DNA of 64,000 nucleotides. It comes from Auricularia sp. M13 (lineage: Eukaryota; Basidiomycota; Agaricomycetes; Auriculariales; Auriculariaceae). Position 1 is the stretch's first letter. Each line of letters starts with the position of its first letter. Below the pieces are notes generated by a model. That model made no database searches. It had not been told where the DNA came from and worked only from the letters and a program-made list of their open reading frames with translations. Position numbers and translations under genes: made by a program. The stretch lies in NCBI GenBank assembly GCA_037042915.1, contig CM073193.1, forward strand, positions 8,866,001-8,930,000. Reading direction: 5' to 3'. Positions 1 to 11,599 of this stretch are shown here, piece after piece.

Positions 1-298
1 TAGCGGTATGTCTGAGGCGATATGCCTTGAAGTGACGGCGGCGAGTCGAGGGTACCGTCGGAAGAGCTCCAGAACAGCCGCCAGGATGAGCTCCGGTCTT
101 TCTGACAGCTGCTAGTGAGCAAGCTGCAGTAGCTGGTTTTATTAGTGAAGATAAATCATGAGCGTGTTGCAAGACTAGGACCGGAATGGAGAATGAAAAC
201 ATGTTGGACTCACCAGGAATCGCGTGACGTATGAAGCTCGCGCGCTGCGCCGCGATTTCCCGTCCAGGCTTTTCTCTGAGCCACATCGATAGGCAGCA

Positions 299-2655
299 AT
301 GTCCGGACACCACGAAACGATAGACTTTACAAAAGGTCCTGTCGAGCTACCCGAGGATCTCGGATGGAATTTACTGGCCCTCCAATTATGCCAGATGCTA
401 CAAATACCAGGTGGGCGTCACATACTTACCATGTTCTGGAGAGAAGTTAGAATTGACGCGATGGCCAGATCTACGAAAGCGCAGTGATTTCAAAACGGTC
501 CACAAGAACTTTGATTCTGTGCAGTTCAAACTTGCAGGAATGTTCGACGCGCAGCCCGGCGAAGAGGGCGAGGAAATGGTGCAGGGCGGCATCGCAGTGA
601 TTTGGGGAAAGCTTTGCTCTGACGGGATACTTCGAGAGAAGCTCGTTGCCGCCGGTTCGTCAATGGCAAGCACTTCCTCTGGCACGCCCTGACAACTTGT
701 GCGCAGGACTCATCGGCAAGATAGTACCCTTGCTCAGCAACAAAAGGTGTCGCTTCATCGTCCTGCGCTTACTCGCTTCCATGAGCCACGCTGCGATCTT
801 GCAGACGCGCGTTGAAATAGGCCGTACTGCTACTCCGAGCCTCCTTCAGGTGCTAGAAGAAGAACGAGGCGACGACTGGGCTGTCGACATGTGCACGTCC
901 ATTCTGTCACACGGACTCCTTGCCATGCTTGCCGGCATCATGGAGCCAATCAAGCGTACTTCTGACTTTCCCTGGGCACGCGTATTGGATGCTATGCTGG
1001 ACCTTGTAGTGGAATACCCGTACCCATCCGACGCCATTTTCGGCCACGCAGTCCAGTTTCTCGTCTCGGCGCCACATCCGCTCAGGCACTTTTATCTTGC
1101 GAATCCGCGTGCCATCGAGTTCCTATGTGCTCTAATCCACGCCGAGGCTATAGAACTTCGGGTGAGCGGAATGCAGGGCCTGCTCCGCTTGCAAATACCG
1201 GTCGCTGTCAACAAATTCGACCGGTACATCGAGCCCGCAAAGATGATGAAGAATGACTGGCCGGACCACATCCTGGACGTATTCTGGGCATACGGCTACG
1301 AGCGCTGCGACATCCCCATTGCGCTCTCTTGCGAGGTCGAGTACCAGAATGCTATGTTCGAGGCAGCCACGGATCTTGATCTAGTCTCGCTGGGCAAGAA
1401 GATCTATTCCATTATGATGCGGAGCGAAATGGGCATCGGCAAGGGCATCTTCTTGAACAAAGAGACCAACCAACCCCTCCAGACCCGTTTGCCTTTTTTG
1501 CACTGGGAAGACGGTCTTGTACACTGCGCAGCTGCTCTGAAGGCGCTTGGCCCAGATACCATCTTCGCCGTCGGGAATTTGAAGGTTTCGACAGTCGATA
1601 TGGCCGACGTCCTCATCATCAAATCGCACATGCTGCACAGCAGATACGATCTTGCGAACGAGGTCGCCCTAGCTGGTGTGGCGCGCTGTCCGGACGAGCT
1701 GTACTACTACTACGCCATCGGCGTGGCGAAAGGCGGGAACTCTGAGGAGAAGCTCAAGTTCTCGCGAAAAGGCCTAACGCGTGCGCGCATACCGGTTACG
1801 AAGGGCGTCTTCGGGCGGCCGACAGGCGATAACTATCTGCGACTGGGCCTGTTGATGAACTCCGCCGAACATGCGCTGTTTCTGGGGCTCAATAGCGCAG
1901 AGGATGCGTTTCACGGAACTGCTGGCTGGGGGCGCGTCGTCGCTCTGTTCAAGATTGCGCTGGAGGATTCGAAGGCGTACCTCAAGGATGCAGCCCCCGA
2001 CAACAAGAATTATGGCCGAGCACTTATTTCCGAGCTCATAGCTATTCTGGTGTGGGACGGCAACACTTTAGGTCCCGACTTGGGCAAGATTCAGGCAAGC
2101 TACAATCTATCATTGCGAAATTTTTTACGCCACTGAAAGCGTCGCATAGTCGAAGCTCAAGCGCTTGACGCTCGTGGACGAGATCGCAACGTCGGTATAT
2201 GCATCTCCGGAGCCCACACAATTTCGCATGGCTTTCGAGACGTTTATCGAGCACAATGCCGCGGCATGTACAACCTGGAAAGCCACGATAGCGCGGCTTC
2301 AGGACGCGGAAAACTCCTCGCCCACCAAGATACCGGCACCTGAGGAAGATAAGGACCTCATAGAGTGGCTTGACGCGGAGACGTGCAAGCACCACGCCGC
2401 GAAGGCAGCCAGTGAGAAGCCCACCAAGACGCTTGTCAGCAAGTGGGGCAATGAAGAGCTTGCGCTGTACTGCTGCTCGAGCTGTGGGAATCCTAGCGCA
2501 GTCCTGCGGAAGTGCTCGCGGTGCAATAAAGCGCGATATTGTGATCAGGCGTGGTATGCACCTAATTTGGCTCTCAAAAAATGCCTTCTGCTGACCATCG
2601 GAACAGTCAGAAAAAAGATTGGGCGGACGGGCACAAGAAAATATGTAAAGCTTGA
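299..2655 (+). CDS. MYND-type zinc finger protein (copy 1)
   Basis: Five exons (299-410, 469-654, 707-2094, 2150-2553, 2607-2655) join in frame to 712 codons plus stop. The long middle exon is alpha-helical with a TPR/ARM-like character. The C-terminus holds a MYND zinc finger: LYCCSSCG, then CSRCNKARYCDQAC, then QKKDWADGHKKIC, the last part supplied by the final exon across a 53-nt intron. MYND fingers usually bind proline-rich partner peptides; the role here is unknown. The paralogue at 51320-53777 has the same five-exon plan and an identical 1388-nt exon 3, which supports the model. The fourth intron begins GC (CAG/GCAAGC) where the paralogue has GT. The start is the first ATG of the frame and gives a shorter N-terminus than the paralogue. 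It converges on the aldehyde dehydrogenase gene to its right. Confidence 0.88.
2095..2149 (+). other. GC-AG intron of MYND gene copy 1
   Basis: The exon ends GGCAAGATTCAG and the intron starts GCAAGC and ends CATAG. Joining across it restores the reading frame and the sequence aligned with the paralogue (…KIQ/SKLKRL… against …EIK/SKLDRL…). The donor fits the strict consensus required of GC donors. Confidence 0.8.
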
Positions 2656-3092
2656 TAGATCACCCCATATCGACCACCTACACCCAGGCAACCTGATTGC
2701 ATCGTCTTTAGAAAGCCTCAACATTACTCCCATGTATATGTCTTCATAGGTCGGCGCTCTGTCAGTGGTATTACTAGGGCCTAGTTCCCTAGGCATTGTT
2801 GTATTGTAACACGCCCATAATTCGCGGCCGGAAGGTGTGCAAGTGGTGTAGGCAACAGTGGTGTAGGCAAGCGAAGCAAGGCGGCAAAGGACGTCAATAT
2901 TGATGCGTCAACGCCGAGCCTATTTTCTCAGCCGCAAAAAGCACGACAAAGGACAACAATATGTCTAGCGAAACGCGGTGAACTGGATTTGCCATTGTCC
3001 TTCATTCCCACTGCACCCCGGCGAACGACAACAAATATACAAGATCGTCAGTGTAAATAGCCCACATCGAGCACCCTGCTCCGAGCATTTTG
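2656..3092. other. Convergent 3' intergenic region
   Basis: About 440 bp between the 3' ends of the MYND gene (+) and the aldehyde dehydrogenase gene (-). It should hold both transcription terminators. I see no ORF or RNA gene; a short direct duplication (gtggtgtaggcaa type) lies near 2841-2870. Confidence 0.5.
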
Positions 3093-5613
3093 TCACCGCC
3101 CCGCAAGGGCAAGCCTGATCAAACCCTGCACGCGCTCCTTCCACCCAAGGCCATAGATGAACGCCATCAAACCACCCAAGAATTCCCTGCGGGCACAACG
3201 TTCAGCACGAGCAAGCCGGCGGTAGGACGATTGCAAAACGGCGTACCAGGACTTCACGAGACTCCGGATGGGATAGTCTACGACGCGCGGGATGCTCGTC
3301 TGCACGAGCCGCGGGAACGCATCCAGCACGACCGCCTTGGGGCACGTCAGGCCGCGCAGGCCCTCAGGTCCACCTGCAGCACACACATATTTCAATTAGC
3401 AGCCCTGCTTGGAATTGCAAGATGCGACGCACCGAATCGACCGTACCCGCTCGCCTTCGTGCCGCCAAACGGCAGGTCTTGGCTGCAGCAAAGGGTCAGC
3501 GTTTGGAACGAGAGGGGAGGCAGCTCGGCGCACTTGATGTATGTTACCGCGAAGTCGTTCACGCTGACCATCCCGCATTCGAGCCTGCGCGCGACGGCGA
3601 GCGCGGCGTCCTGGTCGGGCCCGAAGACGCTCGCGCCGAGGCCGTAGCGCGTCCCGTTTGCGATCTCGATTGCCTCGTCCAGCGTGTCGTACGGCATGAT
3701 GAGTGCGACAGGTGCAAATACTAACAATGACGAGGGCAGGGTCAGCATGGGCTGGTATACAGCGGGGGAGGGAGCTAAGGGGACGAACGTTCTTGCTGCG
3801 CAACCTCCATGCCCTGCCCGACGTTCGCCAGCACCGTCGGCTGGAAGTACGCGCCCTGCTCGAGGTACGCGTGCCGCCAGCGCTCTCCGCCCGTCACGAG
3901 CTCCGCGCCGTCCTCCACTGCGTCGCGTATGATTTGCTCCAGCTCGGAGAACCTGCCGCAGGCGCTCAGTACTTACTGGCGATTGGGCGGTAGGCGCGTT
4001 CGCTTACCGGTCGGCGCTGATCATGCTGCCCATGTCCACGATGGGCCGGTAACTCGTGTCGTCCTCGTCGCCGATGACAGGCGCAAGCACCGAGCCTGCC
4101 AAAGACAGATCAATAGAGGACACGACATTGATGCGAACAACATACCCAGCCTGAGCCTCTGCGCGCGGTCCGCAAATTTCCTCACGAGCTCGTCGTGCTG
4201 GGAGGTATGGACGAGTAAGCGTTCGATGCCGATGCAATTTTGCCCTGCGCCCTGGCTGCAAACGCGCGCTGTCAGCTCATCGTCGAGGTCAAGAGCGAAC
4301 ACACGTACAAAACGCCGCGCATCCACATGGACATGTAGCGGTCGAGGTCGGTGCCGGGCATAATGAGCGCCGGGTCCTTGCCGCCGAGCTCGAGCGTGAC
4401 GGGTGTGAGGTTGCGGCAGGCCGCCTCGGCGACCTTGCGCCCGACGACCTCGCTGCCGATGAACGTGATGTGTCGGATCCAGGGCGAGGTGGTCAGCGTC
4501 GGTGCCTCCTCTGGCCAGCAGGTTACGAGCTATGATGCGTATGAGTACAGGACGAGAACGACAAGGCAGCTTTGTGTCGTACTTGAACAACGTCCGGGTC
4601 GTACCCGCATGCTTCAATGCAAATTCGTACTGCCCCGACAAACCAGGCGGTGGACCAAGCTACGTGCTCTGAACATTTCAGGACGATTGCGTTGCCTGCG
4701 AATAGCGCGGCCATAATGGGCGAGAGTGCATTGTGCAGGGCTAGGGCGGATGTTCAGCCCAAATAAAGAAGATGAGTGACTGGAAGGCATACGGTAATTC
4801 CAGGACACGCATGCCGCGACGACGCCAAGCGGTTCGTAGTAGACCCAACTGGTCTTGTGCATCAGGATGAAGTTGCCGTGTCGTTTCTCCGGGCGAAGCG
4901 ACTTCTCGCCATATTTAATGAGCCAGTCCATCTTGGCCAACGTCGTAAGCACTTCTCCGAGAGCAGCATCGACCACTGAAAAGAGTTAGTACAGCTTGAC
5001 AGCTCGGAATCCCGCCGTGTACTCACTGGTCTTTCCGGTATCCCGCGCTGCGACACGCGCACATAATTCGCGATTGTCAAGCAGCCACCGCTGCAAGCTG
5101 CGTATAACGCGTCTCCGTTCTGCAAAGGTCGTATTGCGCCAAGTCCGTTGAGCCGCGCCCGCCTCGCCGATCTTTTGGCCGATTTCATACGCGTCGTCGG
5201 CGTGAACGGTCGTGATATGCATGCCGGTAGCTGGGTCGTAACAGGTGATGTATTTGGCGTTTCCGCCAGTGCCAGACGAAGGCGTGGGTGAGTGTCCATG
5301 GCGAGACGACGAGGGTAGCAGGACTGGGTTCAGCAGATGAGCCTCCAGTGACGGCTGGGCGAGCGTTTGGCCTGTCCACGTTGGAGACGCTGCCTGCAAG
5401 TTTTACGCGTCAATAAAGCTGTAAATTCATCCTGTTTCTCAAGCTTACTTCGGGTGCGGGCCAGTCGAATAGCACGGGCCGATTCCGAGCATCCTCGTAG
5501 CGGCGAACGACGAGCCATATCCCAGCAGCGACACACAATGTCAGTATATAGACCAGCGCAGATTCATCGTCGTATAGTGGCGCCAGCAACGATGAAAACA
5601 GGTTGGCGGGCAT
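3093..5613 (-). CDS. Membrane-anchored aldehyde dehydrogenase, MSC7-like
   Basis: A multi-exon gene read on the minus strand. Exon 1 (5613-5449, 55 codons) encodes a short N-terminus with one membrane segment (ALVYILTLCVAAGIWLVV, residues about 19-36), as in fungal MSC7-type ALDHs. Later exons carry the ALDH fold: YYEPLGVVAACVSWNYP, NAIVLKCSE, the glutamate motif ELGGKDPALI, and the catalytic cysteine in GQGAGQNCIGIERLL (spelled QGAGQNCIGIE in the exon). Then come EVFAPVALIMPY, a near-C-terminal PFGGTKASGYGRFG and a basic tail ending LALAGR. The expected reaction is NAD(P)-dependent oxidation of aldehydes at a membrane, probably the ER. The ATG chosen gives the membrane segment at the very N-terminus. 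Most introns are about 50-60 nt with GT-AG ends. The total is estimated at 600-650 residues. Confidence 0.85.
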
Positions 5614-5764
5614 CGTGCACGGGCACGTGCTGGGCGCAAGGGAGTTTGACTGCTTGAACGCGAGATCGAACCACAACAACGCGGTTCGGACATCGCCGAT
5701 TGAAGCGCGTTCGGAACGAAGTGTTTCAACGGCGATAATGGTTATTGGCTGGACTCGAAGCATC

Positions 5765-5850
5765 GGTTCGATGGTGTAGTTGGTTATCACGTTCGTCTCA
5801 CATCACGTGACGTTCACGAGCGGTCCTGGGTTCGAACCCCAGTCGAACCA
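5765..5850 (+). tRNA. tRNA-Val(CAC) with a 12-nt intron
   Basis: Acceptor arms GGTTCGA (5765-5771) and TCGAACC (5843-5849) pair fully, with discriminator A at 5850. The D-arm is GTGTAGTTGGTTATCAC. The T-arm is CTGGGTTCGAACCCCAG. The anticodon stem is TTCGT/ACGAG. With the 12 bases at 5803-5814 removed, the anticodon loop is CTCACAC, giving anticodon CAC (5799-5801). The intron sits one base 3' of the anticodon, the canonical eukaryotic position. Confidence 0.92.
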
Positions 5851-6222
5851 TTTTATTTTCGAGTATCCAGACTCCATCAATTCGAATCTTTTTGAGATAT
5901 GGAAGGCAGATTCGTGGTAATATTTTTATCTTTTTTCTTTTGGCTCTTTGGCTTCATGCTCGGCATCCTATCTCGGAATCCGCCGCACAGTTGAGACGTT
6001 GAGCGACTGCGGATTGTAGGAAATTGGATGGAGCTGTGAGGTATTTTGTCCATGTGTTAGTCAAATTTCCACTTGACAAGCGCGAAAGGTTTCCAATCAA
6101 GCTAGTTTGAAGGCCGTCCCGCTGGCCCGACGACACACACTGAAGGAGACACGAGGCGTTGCACAATGACGAGCTGCATGGACATTCGGGAGATTCTTCA
6201 AGACCAGAGGTGTATAGGTGTA

Positions 6223-6362
6223 CAGGCCCCCGGATAATTCCGGTCGGCCCCTCATCCAAACCCCCCCATATCGCGGCCCTCTGGCGTGCGCACCACTCAT
6301 CCAAACCCCCCCACGCGCGGCCCTCTGGCGGCGCGACGTCTGATCCAAATCCCCCCACGCGC
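6223..6362 (+). repeat. C-rich repeat shared with 47220-47323
   Basis: It starts with CAGGCCCCCGGATAATTCC (6223-6241). It then holds three imperfect tandem copies, period about 44 bp, of a unit like CATCCAAACCCCCCCA followed by GCGGCCCTCTGGC. The same lead-in sequence, with one mismatch, occurs on the opposite strand at 47305-47323 next to CCCCATATGGGG motifs. Both copies lie just outside the proposed 40-kb element. Confidence 0.65.
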
Positions 6363-6528
6363 GGCCATGGGTGCCGGCTGCTGGCTGCCGGCATTGCGGT
6401 CAGTCGGTGCCTGGTCCGGCTCTTCCATTCGCGCACCACGCTCAACGGGTTGTGGTGGCCGCTACCCGCATGACGACGCCTGCAGCGCCCCCATTCCCAC
6501 CACGTCCGCATTGTTGATAGTAAGTAGT

Positions 6529-6534
6529 AATAAC
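6529..6534 (+). repeat. Left target-site duplication AATAAC
   Basis: Directly abuts the left terminal inverted repeat; identical to 46815-46820. Confidence 0.65.
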
Positions 6535-6559
6535 TATGGCGGGCCGTTGTGGACAAAAG
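6535..6559 (+). repeat. Left terminal inverted repeat
   Basis: TATGGCGGGCCG + TTG + TGGACAAAAG. Pairs with the right end at 46790-46814, with mismatches at three positions. Confidence 0.72.
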
Positions 6560-6765
6560 TCCGCAGGAACCATTTTAATTTGGTTTCCGCCATTTTCATT
6601 CTTTTACGTTTCGTCCATCGCGTTCCTGCACTCGTTCCCGCGTCTCATCAACTCCCGCGATCGTTCCTGCGTACATTCCTGCACTCTGATCCGCATTCCG
6701 TTTTCATCTTAATCTGATTCCTGCACTTCTTCCTGCATGCAATTCCTGCAATCATTCCCGCACCC
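6560..6765 (+). repeat. Left subterminal repeat array
   Basis: About nine copies of a short motif, mostly reading [AG/C]TTCCTGC or TTCCCGC on the plus strand, in about 200 bp. Examples are at 6621, 6636, 6662, 6673 and onward to CATTCCCGCAC near 6755. The same motif fills the right end. Clustered subterminal motifs of this kind are usually transposase binding sites. Confidence 0.65.
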
Positions 6766-6955
6766 CTTTTTTCTTTTTCCACCACCTCCGCCTGCGTTCC
6801 TAACCACTCATCAACCTCGGCGATATCTCTCTTCCGAGTCCACATGCTCTCCCTGCCCACATCACTCCGCAGTCCCTTGCCCTTGTGCTCGCTCTGTCAT
6901 CATCTCCGCCCAACCAACGTCTTTTCGACCACCACGCTCCCATCCCACCATCACA

Positions 6956-7642
6956 ATGGACCCGTCCATTGCCTTTGAATCGTTCGTTGCCGAGCACGAC
7001 CGTCTGGCGAGTGACGTTCGGGACTGCATACACCGCCTAGTCCTTCATGACCCTGCGGCTCTCGTCGCCCGAGTTCACAGTCTCTCATCCCGTGCCGAGC
7101 AGGTACGTATTCCCATCTCGTCTCTGCCTCCCTCCAAGTGGAGCTCACCCACATCGATCGCAGCGCCATTTTGTCTTCCCTGCCTCAGAGCTTGATCGCC
7201 TCCGGATCAGCTGCCGTGAAATGCTCCGTTGCATCGACACGGCTTCCCCAGACGAACCCCCGTCCTCGAACACTCTACATCATTCACCAACGGTACGTTT
7301 ATCGCGCTTGCTCATCCATTCATTGCACGTCTTTTCCCCATACCCTCGCTCTCGCCACTAATCATCCCTTTGCAGTCAGCCTCGCCCCCTCAACCGTCTG
7401 TACCATCTTCCCCACGCCCTCTCCGACATTATCATCTCGTTTGTAACCTCGTTCTCGATTCTTTTAGCCGTCATGTCACTGCTGTCTCGTACACCTACAC
7501 TCCATGCGATCTCTCTCACCCGCGCGATACGCCTCCCCTCCCACCGCAACCGCTCTCTACCTACTCTGTCCCTGATCTCCTTGTTCCCTTTTCACCTCCT
7601 GTCTCCCTCGCCACTCGAGCACGAGCGTCTCGCTTTCTGTGA
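6956..7642 (+). CDS. Small three-exon protein at the left end of the element
   Basis: Exons 6956-7102, 7164-7292 and 7376-7642 (147+129+267 nt) join in frame to 180 codons plus stop. Donors are GTACGT in both introns and acceptors CAG. The N-terminus is helical and acidic (MDPSIAFESFVAEHDRLAS); the C-terminal half is Pro/Ser-rich. I do not recognise the family. It is the first gene inside the left TIR and reads inward, mirroring the HECT-like gene at the other end, so it may belong to the element's core. The clean reading frame contrasts with the many broken ORFs further in. Confidence 0.55.
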
Positions 7643-7712
7643 ATCCTTTGTCCTAGCCTCGCGTATGTATCATTTGTTATCCACGTGAGCTTTTTAAGGT
7701 AATACGTATCCA

Positions 7713-7790
7713 ATCCCAAGACTCTCAGTCACTTGGGATTATCCCAAGTGTTCTGTAGAACACCTGAGATTAATCTCAAGGTGTTCTGGA
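7713..7790. repeat. Cluster of three palindromes
   Basis: Consecutive perfect or near-perfect palindromes: CACTTGGGAT-T-ATCCCAAGTG (7730-7750), GTGTTCT-GT-AGAACAC (7748-7763) and TGAGATTAATCTCA inside a longer CACCT…AGGTG pairing (7761-7783). The first word ATCCCAAG also occurs at 7713. They follow the end of the left-end gene. They could be a terminator, a small foldback element or protein-binding sites. Confidence 0.6.
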
Positions 7791-8198
7791 ACATATATAT
7801 AGAATACACGCCGCATCTTGGCGCGGCATGGACCGCGTCCGGCTAATGCAGCGCATTCCGCAATGTAAAATTCTGTGAGATCGCACGCTTGCAAGATTCA
7901 AACCGTGGGAGGCGTCTTACGCCGCGACCCAACTCTTCGCGTTGTTATGGCACGCAAGATGCGTGAGAGCCAGCGGCGAACTCACGGTGGATCGGATTGA
8001 GGAGGAGAAGAATCCCTCGCTCTCGTCAGGTGAAGCGCTCTCGTCAGGTGAAGACGAAGAGGGCGAGCGAGCTCAGACCATGACCGCGGCGCGCCAGCAA
8101 GACGTAAACGCCTCTGGAAGTAGAGGCGGTCGCGCGCGCGCGAGACATGTCCGTCACGAGGGACGTGACCGAGGAGAAGGAGTCGCTCACAGCGCGCG

Positions 8199-10720
8199 AT
8201 GGCCGGCAGCGATGACCATGCGTCTTGTTTTGCGCCGCGTTCGCCGCCGTTAGCGTCGACGACCGCGATTACGTCTCGACTGCTAGGTTTTCTCGCCGCC
8301 CTGCTCGTCTCTGTCGCGATGCCGATTAATACATAGTCCGTCATTCCCCGCGCAGCTGCGGCTCCGCACCCCGCCTGGAGCTCTTGCATGAGTCGACGCT
8401 TTGAGCATTCGTTCAGCACGCGCGCCCAGAATCCGCACGACTGACCGCATACCGCGTCCGTTTTGCAGATAACGACCCGCGTGATAGACGGCCCACGTAT
8501 GCCGTCCCCATGCTGCGTCCGATCGCCAGCATTTCGGCCCAAATCGTGCGTGCGCCATTTTATCTCGTTTCGGAGCGCGCCTCGGTCACTGACGCGAACG
8601 TCTTGCAGACCCCTGCAGCGCGCGCCCTTTCGTTCGCCGAGCACGGAGCGCCGCTCGGCGCGCGCGATCTATCGGTCCGCCGCGCAAGTCTGCCGTTCGT
8701 CAAGATCCAAAGCGTGAGTATCGCCATTCAGCACAACCACCGCACGACAGTACTCACAGTGCCTTCCGCAGAGCCCGCAACGCGCGCTTGGAGGTCCCAC
8801 GGATGTCTTCCTATCGAGCATGGTGAGCGCCGCGTCTGGCCCTTTGCGATCGCGGGCGCGTACTGACCGTATACCCTATCCATCCAGGCTGGACGTCCGA
8901 CCGCCGATCGCGACTTCGCGCACGACGATCCCTTGACCCCGCGCGCGTGACGGCCCCGTCCCTCTGCGCGTCGTCGGCCGATGCAAAATGCGGGCCTGCA
9001 AGTTGATATGCACGCACGGTGAGCAGATCCATCATGCGCGCTTCGACGACCAGCTCACCGTGACTCTGTCGGGCAGCTCGTTCGCGGAGCTGCGCGCGCA
9101 GGCCGGTCGGTCGCTGCTGCCAGTCCGTCGCCGAGGCCGCGTGTCTGCGCGATCGCGAGTCTCGACGCGTGGGTCCGAGTCTCGACGGGCGGGCCCATAT
9201 TGCGCGTCCGCCCTGCGTGCTCGGCCGCGACTCTGCCAATCGACGCGTTGACGGCACCGCAGTCGATATTCGCGGCGCCGTTGGCAAAGACGGCATCCTG
9301 CTCGCAGATCGTGAGTGTTTCCCTTTTGAACTGCACGTAGCAAACTGTTACTTAGATCATCATCTCCTGGAATGCATCCAGGGAACCGCTGCCGCCGCCT
9401 ATCCTGGGACAGGCATCGTGAGTTTTTCTGAACCTGGCCGCGCCGAACGTCACTTACATCATTCATCCAGGACGCGTCTTTGCTGGGCTCGACGACGTGC
9501 TGCCGATCGCGCAAGACACGCGCTGTCACGAGCGCGAGTCGAACGACTGGCATCAGCAAGATCGTGAGTTCGTTTGAATACAGCAGTGCAAACATTTGAC
9601 TTACACGATCATAGCTTGGATTCAGTGGCGCTGGCAGCAGGGGCGATCGATGGAAGCCCACATTGCGCTCGTCGATGCATGCGACGTTCCACCCAGCAGG
9701 CGGGTGGGAAACGTCGGCGCCTGTGAAATGTCCAGCTATCAGTTACATGGTCCGCGAATATTAGTGAACTCACCCATGATTACGGCTTGTCGTCCAGCAC
9801 GTATTTGTAGTACAGCATTAGTTTCTTGTCGTTGTAATGATGTATGTCTTGGGCTTGGACGAAATCCGCTGGGGAGGCGCAGACGGGCGCGTGTCGAGGA
9901 GATGGCGCGCTTCGACTTGGATGAATCTGCGCTGGCCAGCGCGGCGAGTGACTTGAATAAGCTGCCTATCGTAAGTTATTCGACTGTCGCGCGGGGCTTT
10001 GCAGTACTTACTGTTTTTTTGCTGGCAGGCGCGAGCCGCTCGAAACTTGTGTTTGCTAGTACTGGACAAAGAATGTATGTAAGTTCTCTGTTATACCTGG
10101 CAAAGAAGACGAGCACTCACCGTGTTATACAGCTGGATTGTTATTCAGCTGCTGCTGCTGCGCGCGCGGGTTGGGTGACGGGCTGGCTTCGCGGCTTGAG
10201 CTGCAGCGCCGCGCTGCGTGCAACGCGAGCGGGATCCACTGAGCGAAGGTCAGCGCCATGCTCGGGCACGGGCAGTGGATACACTCACGCACAGGGCGAG
10301 CTCGCCGTCAGGACGAGTTGGCGGGACGGTCGAGCGCGCTGCAGACAGCAGCTGAAACCCAGGTAAGCCGTCCATTCCACTGCATGCGCAGAGTACTCAC
10401 GAATTGACGACAGCCATCCGCTGCTTGCTTGCTCAGCGCACGGACGACGGCGCGAGTGTTGGATGCGGCGCGGGATGAAGCGAGCGAACGCGGTCGGAGC
10501 AGGACATGGCGACCGTGTCCTGGGGCACGGTCGCCAAGCATCGCGCCCTCGTCGCGCTGCCCTGCTCGTCGTGCGCGGCTCGCCGAATCGGCAGTTGGTC
10601 ACGTTCCATCACAGCACGTGATCGTGGGCGCGATCGTATATGATCGCGCCCGCGCCTGGTATTATGACACCGAAAATAAAGACGACGAGTCGTATTTGAA
10701 GAGCTGCGCGCCGGGAAAGC
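8199..10720 (+). other. Possible broken multi-exon gene(s) of unknown function
   Basis: A plus-strand series of short coding-like stretches with well-formed donors (gtgagt, gtaagt) and acceptors (tccag, gcag), for example introns beginning at about 8712, 8822, 9418, 9564, 9969 and 10361. The first stretch from 8199 has a hydrophobic run (LLGFLAALLVSVAMP) and then a stop at 8333. I could not join the pieces into one frame. Several protein-like fragments appear, such as RVFAGLDDVLPIAQDTRC at about 9472. It may be a decayed gene or two genes; no function can be given. Confidence 0.3.
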
Positions 10721-10781
10721 GTTATAGGTGGCTGAGTTTGAAGATGCTGCTCATTCTTCTTCTCTTCTTTCCTCTTCCACC

Positions 10782-11289
10782 ATGGCATCCCAGTCCACCC
10801 TGCCTCTTGCACACGCCAACCAAACTCAAGGCCTGCATTCCAGAGGTGAGTGAATTACTGCTCTGTATCAGGCAGAAAGTACTTACTCTGATATAGCTCC
10901 TGCTGTTGTGACTGGCTCTCTGGCCAGTCAGGACAGCCTGAGACTTGTCACTGGGTCCCAGACCGCCCAAGGAGGGGCTCCAGGTGAGTATTTCGTTTGT
11001 CCATCACATTATGCGCGTTTACGCCCTTGCAGGCCTTGAAATCGCCGCGCTCGGTGCTGGAGGACGCGCGCGCGCGTCCTGGGCCGAGCTTGCTCTCGAT
11101 TTTCTGCGCGTAAGTCTTTCCGTTTCGATCACAGTTATTTCTCATTTTATCTCACCGCAACGTAGTTTTTCGTCGATTTATACGCGTACGGGTGGAAGGC
11201 GTCGGGCCATCCCAAAATCGGTTTTTGGCTGACGTTCTGCGTCGTCGTCGCGCTCCACGTCGCGCACATCGTGGAGTACTACACGAAGG
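10782..11289 (+). CDS. Unknown protein with one membrane segment (3' end unresolved)
   Basis: Exons 10782-10845, 10897-10983, 11033-11109 and 11166-11289 join in frame with introns of 49-56 nt. The N-terminus is Ser/Gln/Gly-rich (MASQSTLPLAHANQTQG). Exon 4 encodes FFVDLYAYGWKASGHP, then a hydrophobic helix FWLTFCVVVALHVAHIVEYY. A further donor (GTATCAC) follows at 11290, but the next exon is not clear. Fragments downstream (to about 11870) such as YAGELIIADSVYPFSVASQN may belong to it. Family not recognised. Confidence 0.45.
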
Positions 11290-11599
11290 GTATCACTTAC
11301 CATTTTATTTGCCTACTGCTTCATGAGGCTTTCTTTGTCGTTTGCGCACACACGTTGAAGCCCCAGCTTACCGTCTAAGGACCACTTCGCTACCGATGTA
11401 TCCGCTGTAGCTATCGTGTTTTTGGTGTAACTGCTCTCTTGCTTTGTATATCTCGCAATATCAGTGTTTTTCTTGGTAGTCTGGTTGTTGCCACCGTTCG
11501 TCTGAGATATGAGAAAGGCTCGGGATAACCCGCCGTGTCAGTGATGAATATTCGGAGCCAACTGTCGGCGACTGAGCGACAACCGGAACGAACACGCTT

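Larger units (their letters stand above)
5851..6534. other. Left flank of the 40-kb block
   Basis: No gene supported. It holds a C-rich repeat (next entry) and ends with AATAAC (6529-6534), the proposed left target-site duplication. Confidence 0.5.

Noticed and set aside
3422-3724. Plus-strand ORFs across 3.4-5.6 kb
   Set aside because: They are shadows of the aldehyde dehydrogenase exons on the minus strand; only the minus frame has family motifs and intron-consistent joins.
6223-6362. Telomeric repeat tract because of the C-rich runs
   Set aside because: Basidiomycete telomeres are TTAGGG/CCCTAA; the unit here is about 44 bp and different.
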